A stretch of DNA of 64,000 nucleotides from QPIN01 sp965224575 (GTDB lineage Bacteria > Pseudomonadota > Gammaproteobacteria > Methylococcales > Methylomonadaceae), in assembly GCA_965224575.1 (NCBI GenBank), contig CBDCZQ010000006.1:1736001-1800000 (forward strand). Reading direction: 5' to 3'. The position numbers and the translations under genes were made by a program. Of the stretch, positions 26,692-35,222 are shown in pieces. The notes beneath the pieces were generated by a model that saw nothing but the letters and a program-made list of their open reading frames with translations, searched no databases and was not told the DNA's origin. The number at the start of each line of letters is the position of its first letter. Position 1 is the first letter of the stretch.

Positions 26692-27467
26692 AAAACCCTA
26701 CTAAAATTACTGATTCAGAGATACAAGCTTATGTTGATAATCAGCTTGATCCTGATCGATACCGTGAAATTAAAGTTTATATTCAAGCTCATCCAGAAAC
26801 GGCTGCCTTGATTGAAGACTACCAGCTTCTCAATAGTTCAATTCAAGCCCTTTATGATCCAGTTCTAGACGAAAGCCTGCCTGAACAATATGCTCGTACA
26901 AAACCTAATAGAAAACCCAAACAACGTAAATTTTTTAAAATAGCTGCATCACTGGCTTGGTTAATGATAGGTGGTGTCGTCGGCTGGAGCGCTCACCCAG
27001 TAAGGTTCATGCTGGAACAATCTACGGATAAACAAGAGACTCATCTTGTACACCCTGCTTCTTTTGCACATGCTATTTATTCAACTGAAACTCGCCATCC
27101 GGTGGAAGTGTCCTCTAAAGAAGAACAACACTTAGTTGGTTGGCTATCCAAACGGCTACATACCAATATTAAAGCACCTGATTTATCGAAAAACAATTTT
27201 GAATTGATTGGAGGGCGTTTGTTACCATCAACTAATCGTATGGCCGCACAATTTATGTATGAGCGTAAGGATGGTAATCGCATCACACTTTATATAAGAA
27301 GAGGGGCATGGGACAATAACAAAACAACGTTTCACTACTCAAACCAAAGAAGCATTAGTGTACTTTACTGGATTAACGGGGAGATGGGCTATGCATTGGT
27401 TGGTCAACTTGATAAAACTGAGTTACATAACCTCTCTGAAGAAGTTTTTCGGCAAATCAGCTCGTAG
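26688..27467 (+). CDS. Membrane-bound anti-sigma factor
   Basis: 259-residue single-pass membrane protein. The cytoplasmic N-terminal part (about 1-80) has the anti-sigma pattern ITDSEIQAYVDNQLDPDRYRE followed by AHPETAALIEDYQ; no HxxxCxxC zinc motif is seen. One membrane segment lies at about 86-107 (IAASLAWLMIGGVVGWSA), followed by a periplasmic domain of about 150 residues. The four-base overlap with the ECF sigma gene supports a sigma/anti-sigma pair. The periplasmic domain would sense the signal, unknown here. Confidence 0.88.
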   Translation: MKNPTKITDSEIQAYVDNQLDPDRYREIKVYIQAHPETAALIEDYQLLNSSIQALYDPVLDESLPEQYARTKPNRKPKQRKFFKIAASLAWLMIGGVVGWSAHPVRFMLEQSTDKQETHLVHPASFAHAIYSTETRHPVEVSSKEEQHLVGWLSKRLHTNIKAPDLSKNNFELIGGRLLPSTNRMAAQFMYERKDGNRITLYIRRGAWDNNKTTFHYSNQRSISVLYWINGEMGYALVGQLDKTELHNLSEEVFRQISS

Positions 27468-27468
27468 C

Positions 27469-27553
27469 TCGATGGGGGAAAAGTAAAATGCATTCCACTA
27501 TTCTGTTGCAGACGCTAAAGTAATAAATACCCCCACTTTTTCCTCCATCGCCA
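27469..27553. terminator. Long imperfect inverted repeat after the anti-sigma gene
   Basis: CGATGGGGGAAAAGT just after the stop codon pairs with ACTTTTTCCTCCATCG about 50 bases on, with one mismatch and one bulge. It lies at the operon end and could terminate transcription. The rest of the gap to lnt (27554-27754) shows nothing I can name. Confidence 0.55.
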
Positions 27554-27754
27554 CCAACCAAAAACTGAGCCACTCCAACAACTGAAAAGTAATGAGTAAT
27601 TGAGGTTATTGGATGATCTCTTATTTTAAAATCAAAATGATAGCTTTAACACTTCATCTAAATTATAATTTTAACCAGTTTTAAACCTGATTGCCCTAGC
27701 TAGTGAAAAAGTTTTTGGCTAACTCTCCAGTTTATTTTTTTCCTTCCAACAAAA

Positions 27755-29236
27755 ATGATAAATTTTTTATCAAAGTGGCGATGGGAGTTACTTTCACCGA
27801 TTGCTGGTGTATTGTTAACTTTCGCATTTTCCCCTTTTGAATATTCATATTTAGCCGTAATTTCATTAGTTTTTATTTTTCTGGCTTGGTTTGATTGTTC
27901 GTCTACTAGGGTTTTCTTTCGAGGGTATCTTTATGGACTCGGTTTGTTTGGCAGTGGAATTTCCTGGGTATATATTAGTATTCATGATTATGGAGGTGCT
28001 CCAGCATTTGGGGCTGTTTTACTAACCATTGCAGTAGTCTGTTTTTGGGCCTTATTCCCTGCATTGACAGGTTTTCTTTCTGTCAAAATTGCGGGGGATA
28101 AGTATAAAAACAGGATGTTTTATTTTATTCCTGTTGTTTGGATTTTGGTGGAATATATCCGCGGGTATTGGTTGCTAAATGGATTTCCCTGGTTGCAAAT
28201 TGCTTACACTCAAATAGAAACGCCATTAAAAGGATTTGTTCCTTTATTGGGTGTTTATGGCACTGGTTTTTTATTAGCGTTGACTGCATCTTTACTAGCA
28301 GCAGGTTTTAAAAAACAAATAAGGTCCAGTAGAGCTTTAATAATTGTGATTTCACTTTGGGGGATTGGAGGTTTGTGTCAGACTCTAAAATGGACTAACG
28401 TTATTGGTGATCCAATTAAGGTTGCATTGGTACAAGGGAATATAAGGCAAGACCAAAAATGGTTACCACAAAACAAAATAAAAACCTTGGTAAGCTACCA
28501 GAAAATGACGGAAGAAAATTGGGATTCAGATGTTATTATCTGGCCAGAAACAGCAATTCCAGCCTATTTTTCTCAGGTAAAAGAATTTTATTTAGACCCT
28601 CTTTCTGCTAAAGCCAAAGTAAATAATATAGATTTAATCGTTGGGCTACTGGTCAAAAGCAGTAAAAATGAATACTCAAACGCTGTGATAACTTTAGGTC
28701 GTCATGAAGCAAGATATTACAAAAATCATTTATTACCTTTTGGCGAATATTTACCTTTACAGCCTCTTTCAGGCTATATTTTAAACGCATTAAATATTCA
28801 ATTAGGAAATTTTACGCGAGGAGGTGATCAGCAAAAGTTATTGATTGCAGGAGGTTATCCATTTTCAACATCAATCTGTTATGAAGATGCCTTTGGAAGT
28901 GAGATTGCAAGTACATTACCAGAAGCTGCTTATTTGGTGAATGTAACCAATGATGCATGGTTTGGGTTTTCAATCGAACCTTATCAACATATGCAAATTG
29001 CACAAATGCGTGCATTAGAAACGGGGAGGTATATGTTAAGAGCAACGAATACAGGTGTCACCGCAATTGTTGCACCTGATGGAAAAATTGTTGATAAAGC
29101 GCCCATGTTTAGCAAAGCCGTATTAAAAGGGAGTATTTATCCTATGGGGGGAATAACACCTTATGCCAAGCTTGGAGATAGTCTTATTATTTTTGTTTTG
29201 GCGCTAGGTTTAATTATTATCAGAAAAATAAATTAG
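27755..29236 (+). CDS. lnt: Apolipoprotein N-acyltransferase
   Basis: Lnt adds the third acyl chain to the N-terminal cysteine of lipoproteins in the inner membrane, the last step before Lol export. The 493-residue product has several N-terminal membrane segments (to about 210), a periplasmic nitrilase-like domain with the triad Glu265 (WPETAIPA), Lys323 (YYKNHLLPFGEYLP) and Cys375 (SICYEDAFG), and a final membrane segment near the C-terminus (LIIFVLALGLIII). The window encodes several lipoproteins that would be substrates (LptE, BamC-like, PrsT). The corC gene often found upstream is absent. Confidence 0.96.
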   Translation: MINFLSKWRWELLSPIAGVLLTFAFSPFEYSYLAVISLVFIFLAWFDCSSTRVFFRGYLYGLGLFGSGISWVYISIHDYGGAPAFGAVLLTIAVVCFWALFPALTGFLSVKIAGDKYKNRMFYFIPVVWILVEYIRGYWLLNGFPWLQIAYTQIETPLKGFVPLLGVYGTGFLLALTASLLAAGFKKQIRSSRALIIVISLWGIGGLCQTLKWTNVIGDPIKVALVQGNIRQDQKWLPQNKIKTLVSYQKMTEENWDSDVIIWPETAIPAYFSQVKEFYLDPLSAKAKVNNIDLIVGLLVKSSKNEYSNAVITLGRHEARYYKNHLLPFGEYLPLQPLSGYILNALNIQLGNFTRGGDQQKLLIAGGYPFSTSICYEDAFGSEIASTLPEAAYLVNVTNDAWFGFSIEPYQHMQIAQMRALETGRYMLRATNTGVTAIVAPDGKIVDKAPMFSKAVLKGSIYPMGGITPYAKLGDSLIIFVLALGLIIIRKIN

Positions 29237-29256
29237 GTTGCCTTTTTTTGACAACC
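29236..29256. terminator. T-rich hairpin between convergent lnt and parA-like genes
   Basis: GGTTG and CAACC are separated by a T-rich loop (cctttttttga) directly after the lnt stop codon. The stem is short; the outer bases (AGGTTG ... CAACCCAA) resemble the family D repeat arms, so this may be a collapsed copy of that repeat. Confidence 0.45.
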
Positions 29257-29279
29257 CAAACATAAAGGTCTAAATTTTA

Positions 29280-30050
29280 TCAATGAATTTCAGCATACAA
29301 AGCACGATATTCATCTGTTAATTTATGATTAGGCGCGTAGTGGACTAATGGCTGAGATGCAGAGTGGGATTCTCTTACCTTAACGGAAGGAGAAATTTTA
29401 GATTCCAATACTGGTAATTGTTCTGCAATCAACCCATCAACCAACTCGCGTGGTAAATTTGCTTGTTTTTGATATTGATTAACAACAATACCTTCTACTT
29501 CAAGATTATGATTATGATCGGCTTTTACTTCTGCAACAGAGTTCATTAAGGTATATAAAGCATCTCTAGCAAAGGAATCGCAATCAAAAGGAATTAGGCA
29601 TTTATCAGCTGCTATTAATGCCGATTGACTATAAAAATTAAGCATGGGTGGAGTATCTATATAAATAGCATCAAACCCGTCTAGTTTGTCTAACGCTTCT
29701 TTTAGTTTGAAGATTTTATATCTAGATTCTAAACGACTGTGTAGTGCTTCAAGATCTGGGTGACTTGGGAGGACAAATAAGTTGGGGAAAGGGGTTTCAT
29801 GAATCGCAGATTCTAACCCCCCTTTATCACCACCAAAAAGACTGATGCCAAGGGAATCTTTAAAAAAATTAGCAATAGTTTTTTCCGATTCAGAGATTTT
29901 GTGACCTAAAAGGTACTGGGTTGAGTTCCCTTGAACGTCAAGATCAACAACCAGTGTTTTTTTTCCTTCAACAGCACTAATTGCCGCTAGATTACAAGTG
30001 ATGGTTGACTTACCTACACCGCCTTTTTGATTAAAAATGACCCTGCGCAT
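29280..30050 (-). CDS. ParA/MinD-family ATPase
   Basis: 256-residue P-loop ATPase of the ParA type, with the deviant Walker A motif KGGVGKST at residues 9-16 preceded by MRRVIFNQ, a Walker A' region VVDLDVQGNSTQY, and Walker B FDAIYIDTPP. Such proteins position DNA or large protein complexes. There is no parB beside it; the neighbour is the zinc-ribbon gene, so this is an orphan ParA. It may be a cargo-positioning rather than a chromosome-segregation ParA, but that is inference. It ends 43 bases from lnt, in convergent orientation. Confidence 0.88.
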   Translation of the reverse strand: MRRVIFNQKGGVGKSTITCNLAAISAVEGKKTLVVDLDVQGNSTQYLLGHKISESEKTIANFFKDSLGISLFGGDKGGLESAIHETPFPNLFVLPSHPDLEALHSRLESRYKIFKLKEALDKLDGFDAIYIDTPPMLNFYSQSALIAADKCLIPFDCDSFARDALYTLMNSVAEVKADHNHNLEVEGIVVNQYQKQANLPRELVDGLIAEQLPVLESKISPSVKVRESHSASQPLVHYAPNHKLTDEYRALYAEIH

Positions 30051-30109
30051 ATTTTTTCCCTCTGAAAATCAATTGATTATTGCTTATTATAAAACTTGTG
30101 GCATTAATA

Positions 30110-30598
30110 TCAACTACGTGAGAAAGATTCCGCATCACAGTTGGGGCAATTAGGAATTTTACTGGTTGATTTAAATGCTATATGTTTCCCACATTTATCG
30201 CAAATGAAGGTGCCTGGCCCCGCTATATCACCACTTTGATAGGGATGATATTTTTTAGCCTGATTTTTGATTTTAGTTAACTCTAGTTGTGTCTTGTCAG
30301 CAAGGCTGCTAAAGGCATCTAGGGCAAAATTTTCAATAAGGTCTACATCAAATTTAAACCATTCTGAAAGTGAGTCACTATCGCTAGCAGTGGGTGATGA
30401 TTTTGCTGCGTGTTCAATGTCACGCATTAGAAAGTCAGAAACCTCATTAATTTCTTCTTGAGTGAGTCCGCCGAGCTCACTGGTTTTTTCTTTGGCGAGT
30501 TCTAAAGCATCAGCAACGGAATGCAATGTATCGTCCATTATTTCGTATAAATGCTCCATGAGATCATCGTAAGCATCAATAAATTTTTTGTCACTCAT
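30110..30598 (-). CDS. ybeL: YbeL-like zinc-ribbon protein (DUF1451)
   Basis: 162-residue cytoplasmic protein with a helical N-terminal part and a C-terminal zinc ribbon made by two CxxC knuckles (FICDKCGK, then PNCPNCDAES). The segments YDDLMEHLYEIMDDTL, GGLTQEEINEVSDFLMRDIE and YHPYQSGDIAGPGTFICDKC match the DUF1451/YbeL layout. I chose ATG 30598 because GGAG lies about ten bases upstream; an ATG 12 bases earlier lacks such a site. In E. coli ybeL is divergent from leuS, exactly as here, which supports the call. Function unknown. Confidence 0.85.
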   Translation of the reverse strand: MSDKKFIDAYDDLMEHLYEIMDDTLHSVADALELAKEKTSELGGLTQEEINEVSDFLMRDIEHAAKSSPTASDSDSLSEWFKFDVDLIENFALDAFSSLADKTQLELTKIKNQAKKYHPYQSGDIAGPGTFICDKCGKHIAFKSTSKIPNCPNCDAESFSRS

Positions 30599-30799
30599 AA
30601 ATTTCTCCATAATTCTATTATGATTATTAATAATATTCTATCAATTGTATGAGACTTTATGTTGCTTATTATTTAGTAAAGTTGAATTTAACAGTAAATA
30701 TTAAAAGCACACGCTAGAATGTTAAACCAACAAGCATCAAAAAATACATTTTTGATTTAGCGTTCTCTACTGTATTCTAACGCTTTTGACCCGTAAAAA

Positions 30800-33256
30800 A
30801 TGAGTAGGATGGAAGAGAATTATAACCCTTTAGCTATTGAACAATCAGCACAAGCACAGTGGGAAGAAACCGGAGTGTTTAATGTGACTGAAGATACTGA
30901 AAAAGAAAAATATTATTGCTTGTCTATGTTTCCCTATCCCAGTGGAAAGTTGCATATGGGGCATGTGCGTAACTATACGATAGGCGACGTTATTAGTCGC
31001 TATCAAAGAATGTTAGGTAAAAACGTAATGCAACCAATGGGCTGGGATGCATTTGGTTTGCCAGCAGAAAATGCAGCAATGCAAAATAATGTACACCCAG
31101 CAGACTGGACTTATAGCAATATAGATTATATGCGGGATCAGTTAAAACAGTTAGGGTTTGGTTATGACTGGAGCAGGGAGCTTGCTACATGTGACCCAGA
31201 TTATTATAAGTGGGAGCAATGGTTTTTCTTAAAATTACTGGAAAAAGATCTGGTTTATAAGAAAACATCACCGGTAAATTGGTGTCCAAATGATCAAACA
31301 GTGCTTGCCAATGAGCAGGTGATTGATGGGTGTTGCTGGCGTTGTGATACAAAAGTTGAGAAAAAAGAAATTTCCCAGTGGTTTTTAAAAATTACGGCTT
31401 ATGCAGAAGAATTGCTAGAGTCATTGGAAAGTCTTGACGGTTGGCCTGAACGTGTAAAAACTATGCAGGCTAACTGGATTGGTCGTTCCGAAGGTGTGGA
31501 AATGGATTTTTCTGTTGCTGGTGATGAACCTATTAGAATTTATACTACCCGTCCTGATACTTTGATGGGTGTGACTTATCTTGCTGTGGCAGCAGAACAC
31601 CCTCTTGCTATTAAAGCTTCAGAAGGAAATGATCAGATAAAAACATTTCTTGATGAATGCAGAGTGATGGAAACCTCAGAAGCTGCCATGGAAACGATGG
31701 AAAAGCGTGGAGTGGATTCTGGTGTTAAAGCCATTCATCCTATTTCTGGTGAAGAGGTTTCAGTCTGGATCGCAAATTTTGTGTTAATGGGCTACGGAAC
31801 CGGGGCTGTTATGTCTGTGCCGGCACATGACCAAAGGGATTATGAGTTTGCAAAAAAATATGATATTCCTATTAGGCAAGTTATTTTTTCTGAAGGAGAT
31901 GAAGAGGATTCAACTTCCGAGCAAGCATTTACAAATAAAGGCGTACTTAAAAACTCAGCAGAGTTTGATGGCTTAAGTTCTGCCGATGCTTTTGATGCAA
32001 TTGCTAATAAATTAGAAGGAGATAAAAAAGGGGAAAGAAAAACTAATTATCGTCTACGTGACTGGGGTGTTTCAAGACAACGATATTGGGGCGCACCGGT
32101 TCCAATTATTTATTGTGATGACTGTGGGACAGTGCCAGTTCCAGAAAATGAGTTACCTGTAGTTCTCCCAAAAGATGTGGTATTGGATGGTTCACAATCT
32201 CCATTAGCTGCACACCCAGAGTTTCCTTTTACAGATTGTCCAAAATGTGGAAAAGCAGCAAAAAGAGAAACGGATACCTTTGATACCTTTATGGAATCAT
32301 CCTGGTATTTTGCCCGTTATGCAGGTAAAAGTAATGAAAGCATGCTAGCAGAAAACGCAAATTATTGGCTGCCTGTTGATCATTATATTGGTGGTATAGA
32401 GCATGCTATTTTACATTTACTCTATGCTCGTTTTTATACCAAACTATTACGGGATGAAGGTTTAGTTAGCTGTGATGAACCATTTAAACGTTTATTGACC
32501 CAAGGCATGGTGCTGAAAGATGGTGCAAAAATGTCTAAATCGAAGGGTAATACGGTTGATCCACAAGGCTTGATTAAACAATACGGTGCAGATACCGTTC
32601 GTATGTTTGTTATGTTTGCGGCACCACCTGAGCAGTCATTAGAATGGTCTGACAGTGGTGTTGAAGGCGCATATCGTTTTTTAAAACGTTTATGGAAACA
32701 AGTGTTTTTACATGTAGAAAATGCTCAAACAATTCCCGTATTGAACAAAGCAGATTTAACGGATGAACAAAAATCTATTCGTCGTCAGTTACACTTGGTT
32801 TTAAAGAAAGCAAATGATGATTATGGAAGACGTTATACCTTTAATACTGTTATTGCTTCCAATATGGAATTGATCAATACATTGTCAAAGTACAGTGATA
32901 ATTCAGCAAATGGTCAAGCAATTAAGCAAGAAGTTTTAAAAACTATTTTGCTTATGCTTTCTCCTATCATTCCTCATGTTTGTAAACAACTATGGCATGA
33001 TTTAGGCCATGAAAATGATATAGTGATTGCACCTTGGCCTAAAGTCGATGAGTCAGCATTAGAGCAAGATTCAATAAAAATGATGCTTCAAGTGAATGGT
33101 AAGTTACGTGGAGAGATTGTTGTTTCTGTTTCTACTCATAAAGAAGAGATAGAAAAAATGGCCTTGGCTGATGAAAATGTCATGCGATTTGTAGAAGATA
33201 AAGCGATTAAAAAAATTATTGTAGTCCCCAAACGATTAGTCAATATTGTTGTTTAA
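30800..33256 (+). CDS. leuS: Leucyl-tRNA synthetase
   Basis: LeuS charges tRNA-Leu and hydrolyses mischarged products in its CP1 editing domain. The 818 residues include HMGH at 52-55, the editing-domain segments YTTRPDTLMGVTYLAVAAEHP and GTGAVMSVPAHDQRD, and KMSKS at 577-581. The C-terminus (VVPKRLVNIVV) is complete. ATG 30800 is used; a second ATG nine bases later would give MEENYNPLAIE and is also possible. Its stop codon lies in the terminal arm of a family B repeat. It is followed by lptE and holA in the usual gammaproteobacterial order. Confidence 0.98.
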   Translation: MSRMEENYNPLAIEQSAQAQWEETGVFNVTEDTEKEKYYCLSMFPYPSGKLHMGHVRNYTIGDVISRYQRMLGKNVMQPMGWDAFGLPAENAAMQNNVHPADWTYSNIDYMRDQLKQLGFGYDWSRELATCDPDYYKWEQWFFLKLLEKDLVYKKTSPVNWCPNDQTVLANEQVIDGCCWRCDTKVEKKEISQWFLKITAYAEELLESLESLDGWPERVKTMQANWIGRSEGVEMDFSVAGDEPIRIYTTRPDTLMGVTYLAVAAEHPLAIKASEGNDQIKTFLDECRVMETSEAAMETMEKRGVDSGVKAIHPISGEEVSVWIANFVLMGYGTGAVMSVPAHDQRDYEFAKKYDIPIRQVIFSEGDEEDSTSEQAFTNKGVLKNSAEFDGLSSADAFDAIANKLEGDKKGERKTNYRLRDWGVSRQRYWGAPVPIIYCDDCGTVPVPENELPVVLPKDVVLDGSQSPLAAHPEFPFTDCPKCGKAAKRETDTFDTFMESSWYFARYAGKSNESMLAENANYWLPVDHYIGGIEHAILHLLYARFYTKLLRDEGLVSCDEPFKRLLTQGMVLKDGAKMSKSKGNTVDPQGLIKQYGADTVRMFVMFAAPPEQSLEWSDSGVEGAYRFLKRLWKQVFLHVENAQTIPVLNKADLTDEQKSIRRQLHLVLKKANDDYGRRYTFNTVIASNMELINTLSKYSDNSANGQAIKQEVLKTILLMLSPIIPHVCKQLWHDLGHENDIVIAPWPKVDESALEQDSIKMMLQVNGKLRGEIVVSVSTHKEEIEKMALADENVMRFVEDKAIKKIIVVPKRLVNIVV

Positions 33257-33416
33257 GGAATCCCTGATTAAGTTGATTAGAATTTAGCGCAGAAAAAACT
33301 GTCGCTATTTTTCACGAAGTGAGGCGTCATAGCATTCTATTGCACCGATCTTCGTGGAAAATAGCGGCAGTTTTAGCAAGCTAAAAATAATTGGACTTGA
33401 TCAGAGGTTCCTTAAA
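33252..33416. repeat. Family B palindromic repeat
   Basis: A 165-bp MITE-like element with inverted ends (TTTAAGGAATCCCTGATTAA on the left; TTGATCAGAGGTTCCTTAAA on the right). The interior is also palindromic: AACTGTCGCTATTTTTCACG pairs with CGTGGAAAATAGCGGCAGTT. The left end includes the TAA stop codon of leuS. There is no coding content. A lone arm occurs at 21413-21436. Confidence 0.87.
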
Positions 33417-33438
33417 GGGCTGTCTTTAAAATAGTTTT

Positions 33439-33472
33439 GTAGGTTGGGCGACTGTCTCTTTGGCAACCCAAC
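33439..33472. repeat. Family D short inverted repeat, copy 1
   Basis: GTAGGTTGGGC and CAACCCAAC flank a centre that includes GTCTCTTTGG. The 34-base unit recurs at 44814-44847 with about three differences. It lies 20 bases before lptE, in the leader left by the family B element. Confidence 0.8.
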
Positions 33473-33491
33473 GTAAACACTCTTAAAAAAT

Positions 33492-33986
33492 ATGATCTGG
33501 ATTAAACACACACTTTTACTCATTTCTTTATTACTAATATCAGCATGTGGTTATCACTTACGTGGAAGCATAGATCTACCCGAAGGTTTAAAAGCTATTT
33601 ATTTACAAAATAGTTCTAATCAATTGCGTAAATCATTCAAGCAAACGCTTAAATCTATTGATGGAAAGCTTGTGGAAACACAAAAAGAATCAGGTATCAC
33701 CATTCAAATAGTAAAAGAACATCTGGAAAATCGTGTTCTTTCATTAAGTAATACAGGTAGAATTAATGAGGTTGAATTGGTTTATTCTTTGCATTTTATG
33801 ATGCTGAATAAAAAAGGGAAGCCGCTAAAAGAAAAGCAGGAAATGATCATCCGTCGAGATTATTTTAATGATCAGGGTGATGTATTAGCTAAAAATAATG
33901 AGGACCAAACGATCAGAGCTGAAATGTATGACCAAGCCGTTCAATCAATTATCCAACGTGCAAGAGTTGCCCTAAAAAGTAAATAG
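33492..33986 (+). CDS. lptE: LPS-assembly lipoprotein LptE
   Basis: LptE is the outer-membrane lipoprotein that plugs the LptD barrel and helps insert lipopolysaccharide. The 164-residue product has a lipoprotein signal with Cys19 (LLISACGYHLRG); the CGYHLRG start of the mature protein is the family hallmark, followed by LPEGLKAIYLQ. It sits between leuS and holA as in E. coli, but about 235 bases of palindromic repeats separate it from leuS. Confidence 0.95.
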   Translation: MIWIKHTLLLISLLLISACGYHLRGSIDLPEGLKAIYLQNSSNQLRKSFKQTLKSIDGKLVETQKESGITIQIVKEHLENRVLSLSNTGRINEVELVYSLHFMMLNKKGKPLKEKQEMIIRRDYFNDQGDVLAKNNEDQTIRAEMYDQAVQSIIQRARVALKSK

Positions 33987-34004
33987 AAAACGGCAAAATA
34001 TAAC

Positions 34005-35021
34005 ATGCGTATAAAACTTGAACAATTAACAGGCGCATTAAAAAGTAATTTAGCTACACTTTATTTTATTACAGGTGATGAACCATTACAGCTAGGTGAG
34101 GCTGCAGATGCTATTCGGTTCGCGGTAAAAAAACAAGGATATACAACACGCGAGGTGTTGACTGTTGAAATGGGGTTTGAATGGAATGAGTTAGGAATAG
34201 AAGCTGATTCATTTTCTATCTTTGCAGACAAAAAACTGATTGACTTAAGAATGCCATCTGGAAAGCCTGGGGCTGAAGGTGCCAAGGCTTTAATTAAATA
34301 TTGCCAGCGAGTGCCTGAAGATACGGTTCTTATTATTACATCTGCTAAATTAGAAAAATCTTCTTTAAATACAAAATGGTTTCAGGCTGTTGATCAGGCT
34401 GGCGTTGTAATTCAAGTCTGGCCACTTGATGGAGCCGATTTAATTCAATGGCTACAACGCAGAGCACAAAAGAGAGGGTTGCAGATTGAGCATGATGGAA
34501 TAAAAGCACTGGCAGCTCGTGTTGAAGGGAATTTACTTGCTGCCTCTCAAGAAATAGAAAAACTATATATATTGCACGGCGACTCGCCAATCTCAAAACA
34601 AATTATAGAAGGTGCAGTTGCAGATAATGCACGTTTTGATGTGTTTAAACTAACCGATTGTGTCTTATCAGGACGTGTTACTCGTGCTGTTAAAATTCTC
34701 AATGGACTGAAATCAGAGGATGTAGCTGCACCTGTAGTCGTGTGGGCTTTAGCCAGAGAAGCAAGGTTATTAATCCAAATACAAACGGACTTAAAACTGG
34801 GACAAAATAAACAACTTGTTTTTAAAAAATATCGATTGTGGGATAAACGCCAGCAGTTAATTAGTTCAGCACTGCCCAGAATGAAAATAAATAAATTGCA
34901 ACAAGTACTCGTTTTAAGTGCAAAAGCAGATAGGCAAATAAAAGGGCGAGAAGTGGGAGATTGCTGGGAAACTTTGTTATCAGTTTGTGTGTTATTTCGG
35001 GTAGTCGGTGGCGCAAGTTAA
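34005..35021 (+). CDS. holA: DNA polymerase III subunit delta
   Basis: HolA (delta) is the clamp-loader subunit that opens the beta sliding clamp. The 338 residues begin MRIKLEQLTGALKSNLATLYFITGDEPLQLGEAADAIR, with the typical N-terminal YFITGDEPLQ signature, then GKPGAEGAKALIKYC and the C-terminal ADRQIKGR. It starts 18 bases after lptE. In many gammaproteobacteria nadD and rsfS follow; here an intergenic gap of about 200 bases without any feature I can see leads into the polysaccharide locus. Confidence 0.95.
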   Translation: MRIKLEQLTGALKSNLATLYFITGDEPLQLGEAADAIRFAVKKQGYTTREVLTVEMGFEWNELGIEADSFSIFADKKLIDLRMPSGKPGAEGAKALIKYCQRVPEDTVLIITSAKLEKSSLNTKWFQAVDQAGVVIQVWPLDGADLIQWLQRRAQKRGLQIEHDGIKALAARVEGNLLAASQEIEKLYILHGDSPISKQIIEGAVADNARFDVFKLTDCVLSGRVTRAVKILNGLKSEDVAAPVVVWALAREARLLIQIQTDLKLGQNKQLVFKKYRLWDKRQQLISSALPRMKINKLQQVLVLSAKADRQIKGREVGDCWETLLSVCVLFRVVGGAS

Positions 35022-35222
35022 AATTAGAATTCAGCTTGGGTAATGATAGAATTTTAAAATCTAATTAAAAAACCAATAACATTAATATGAAAATCAATAA
35101 AACAGTTTGGTTATTTCTGATCAGAATGTTTTCTAAGCTTGTTGAGGAACTTGTTGAAATTTATTATTCCTCCCTTTTATCAAGCTATAATACTTTATAG
35201 AATAACAAACTGATTAAAAGAA

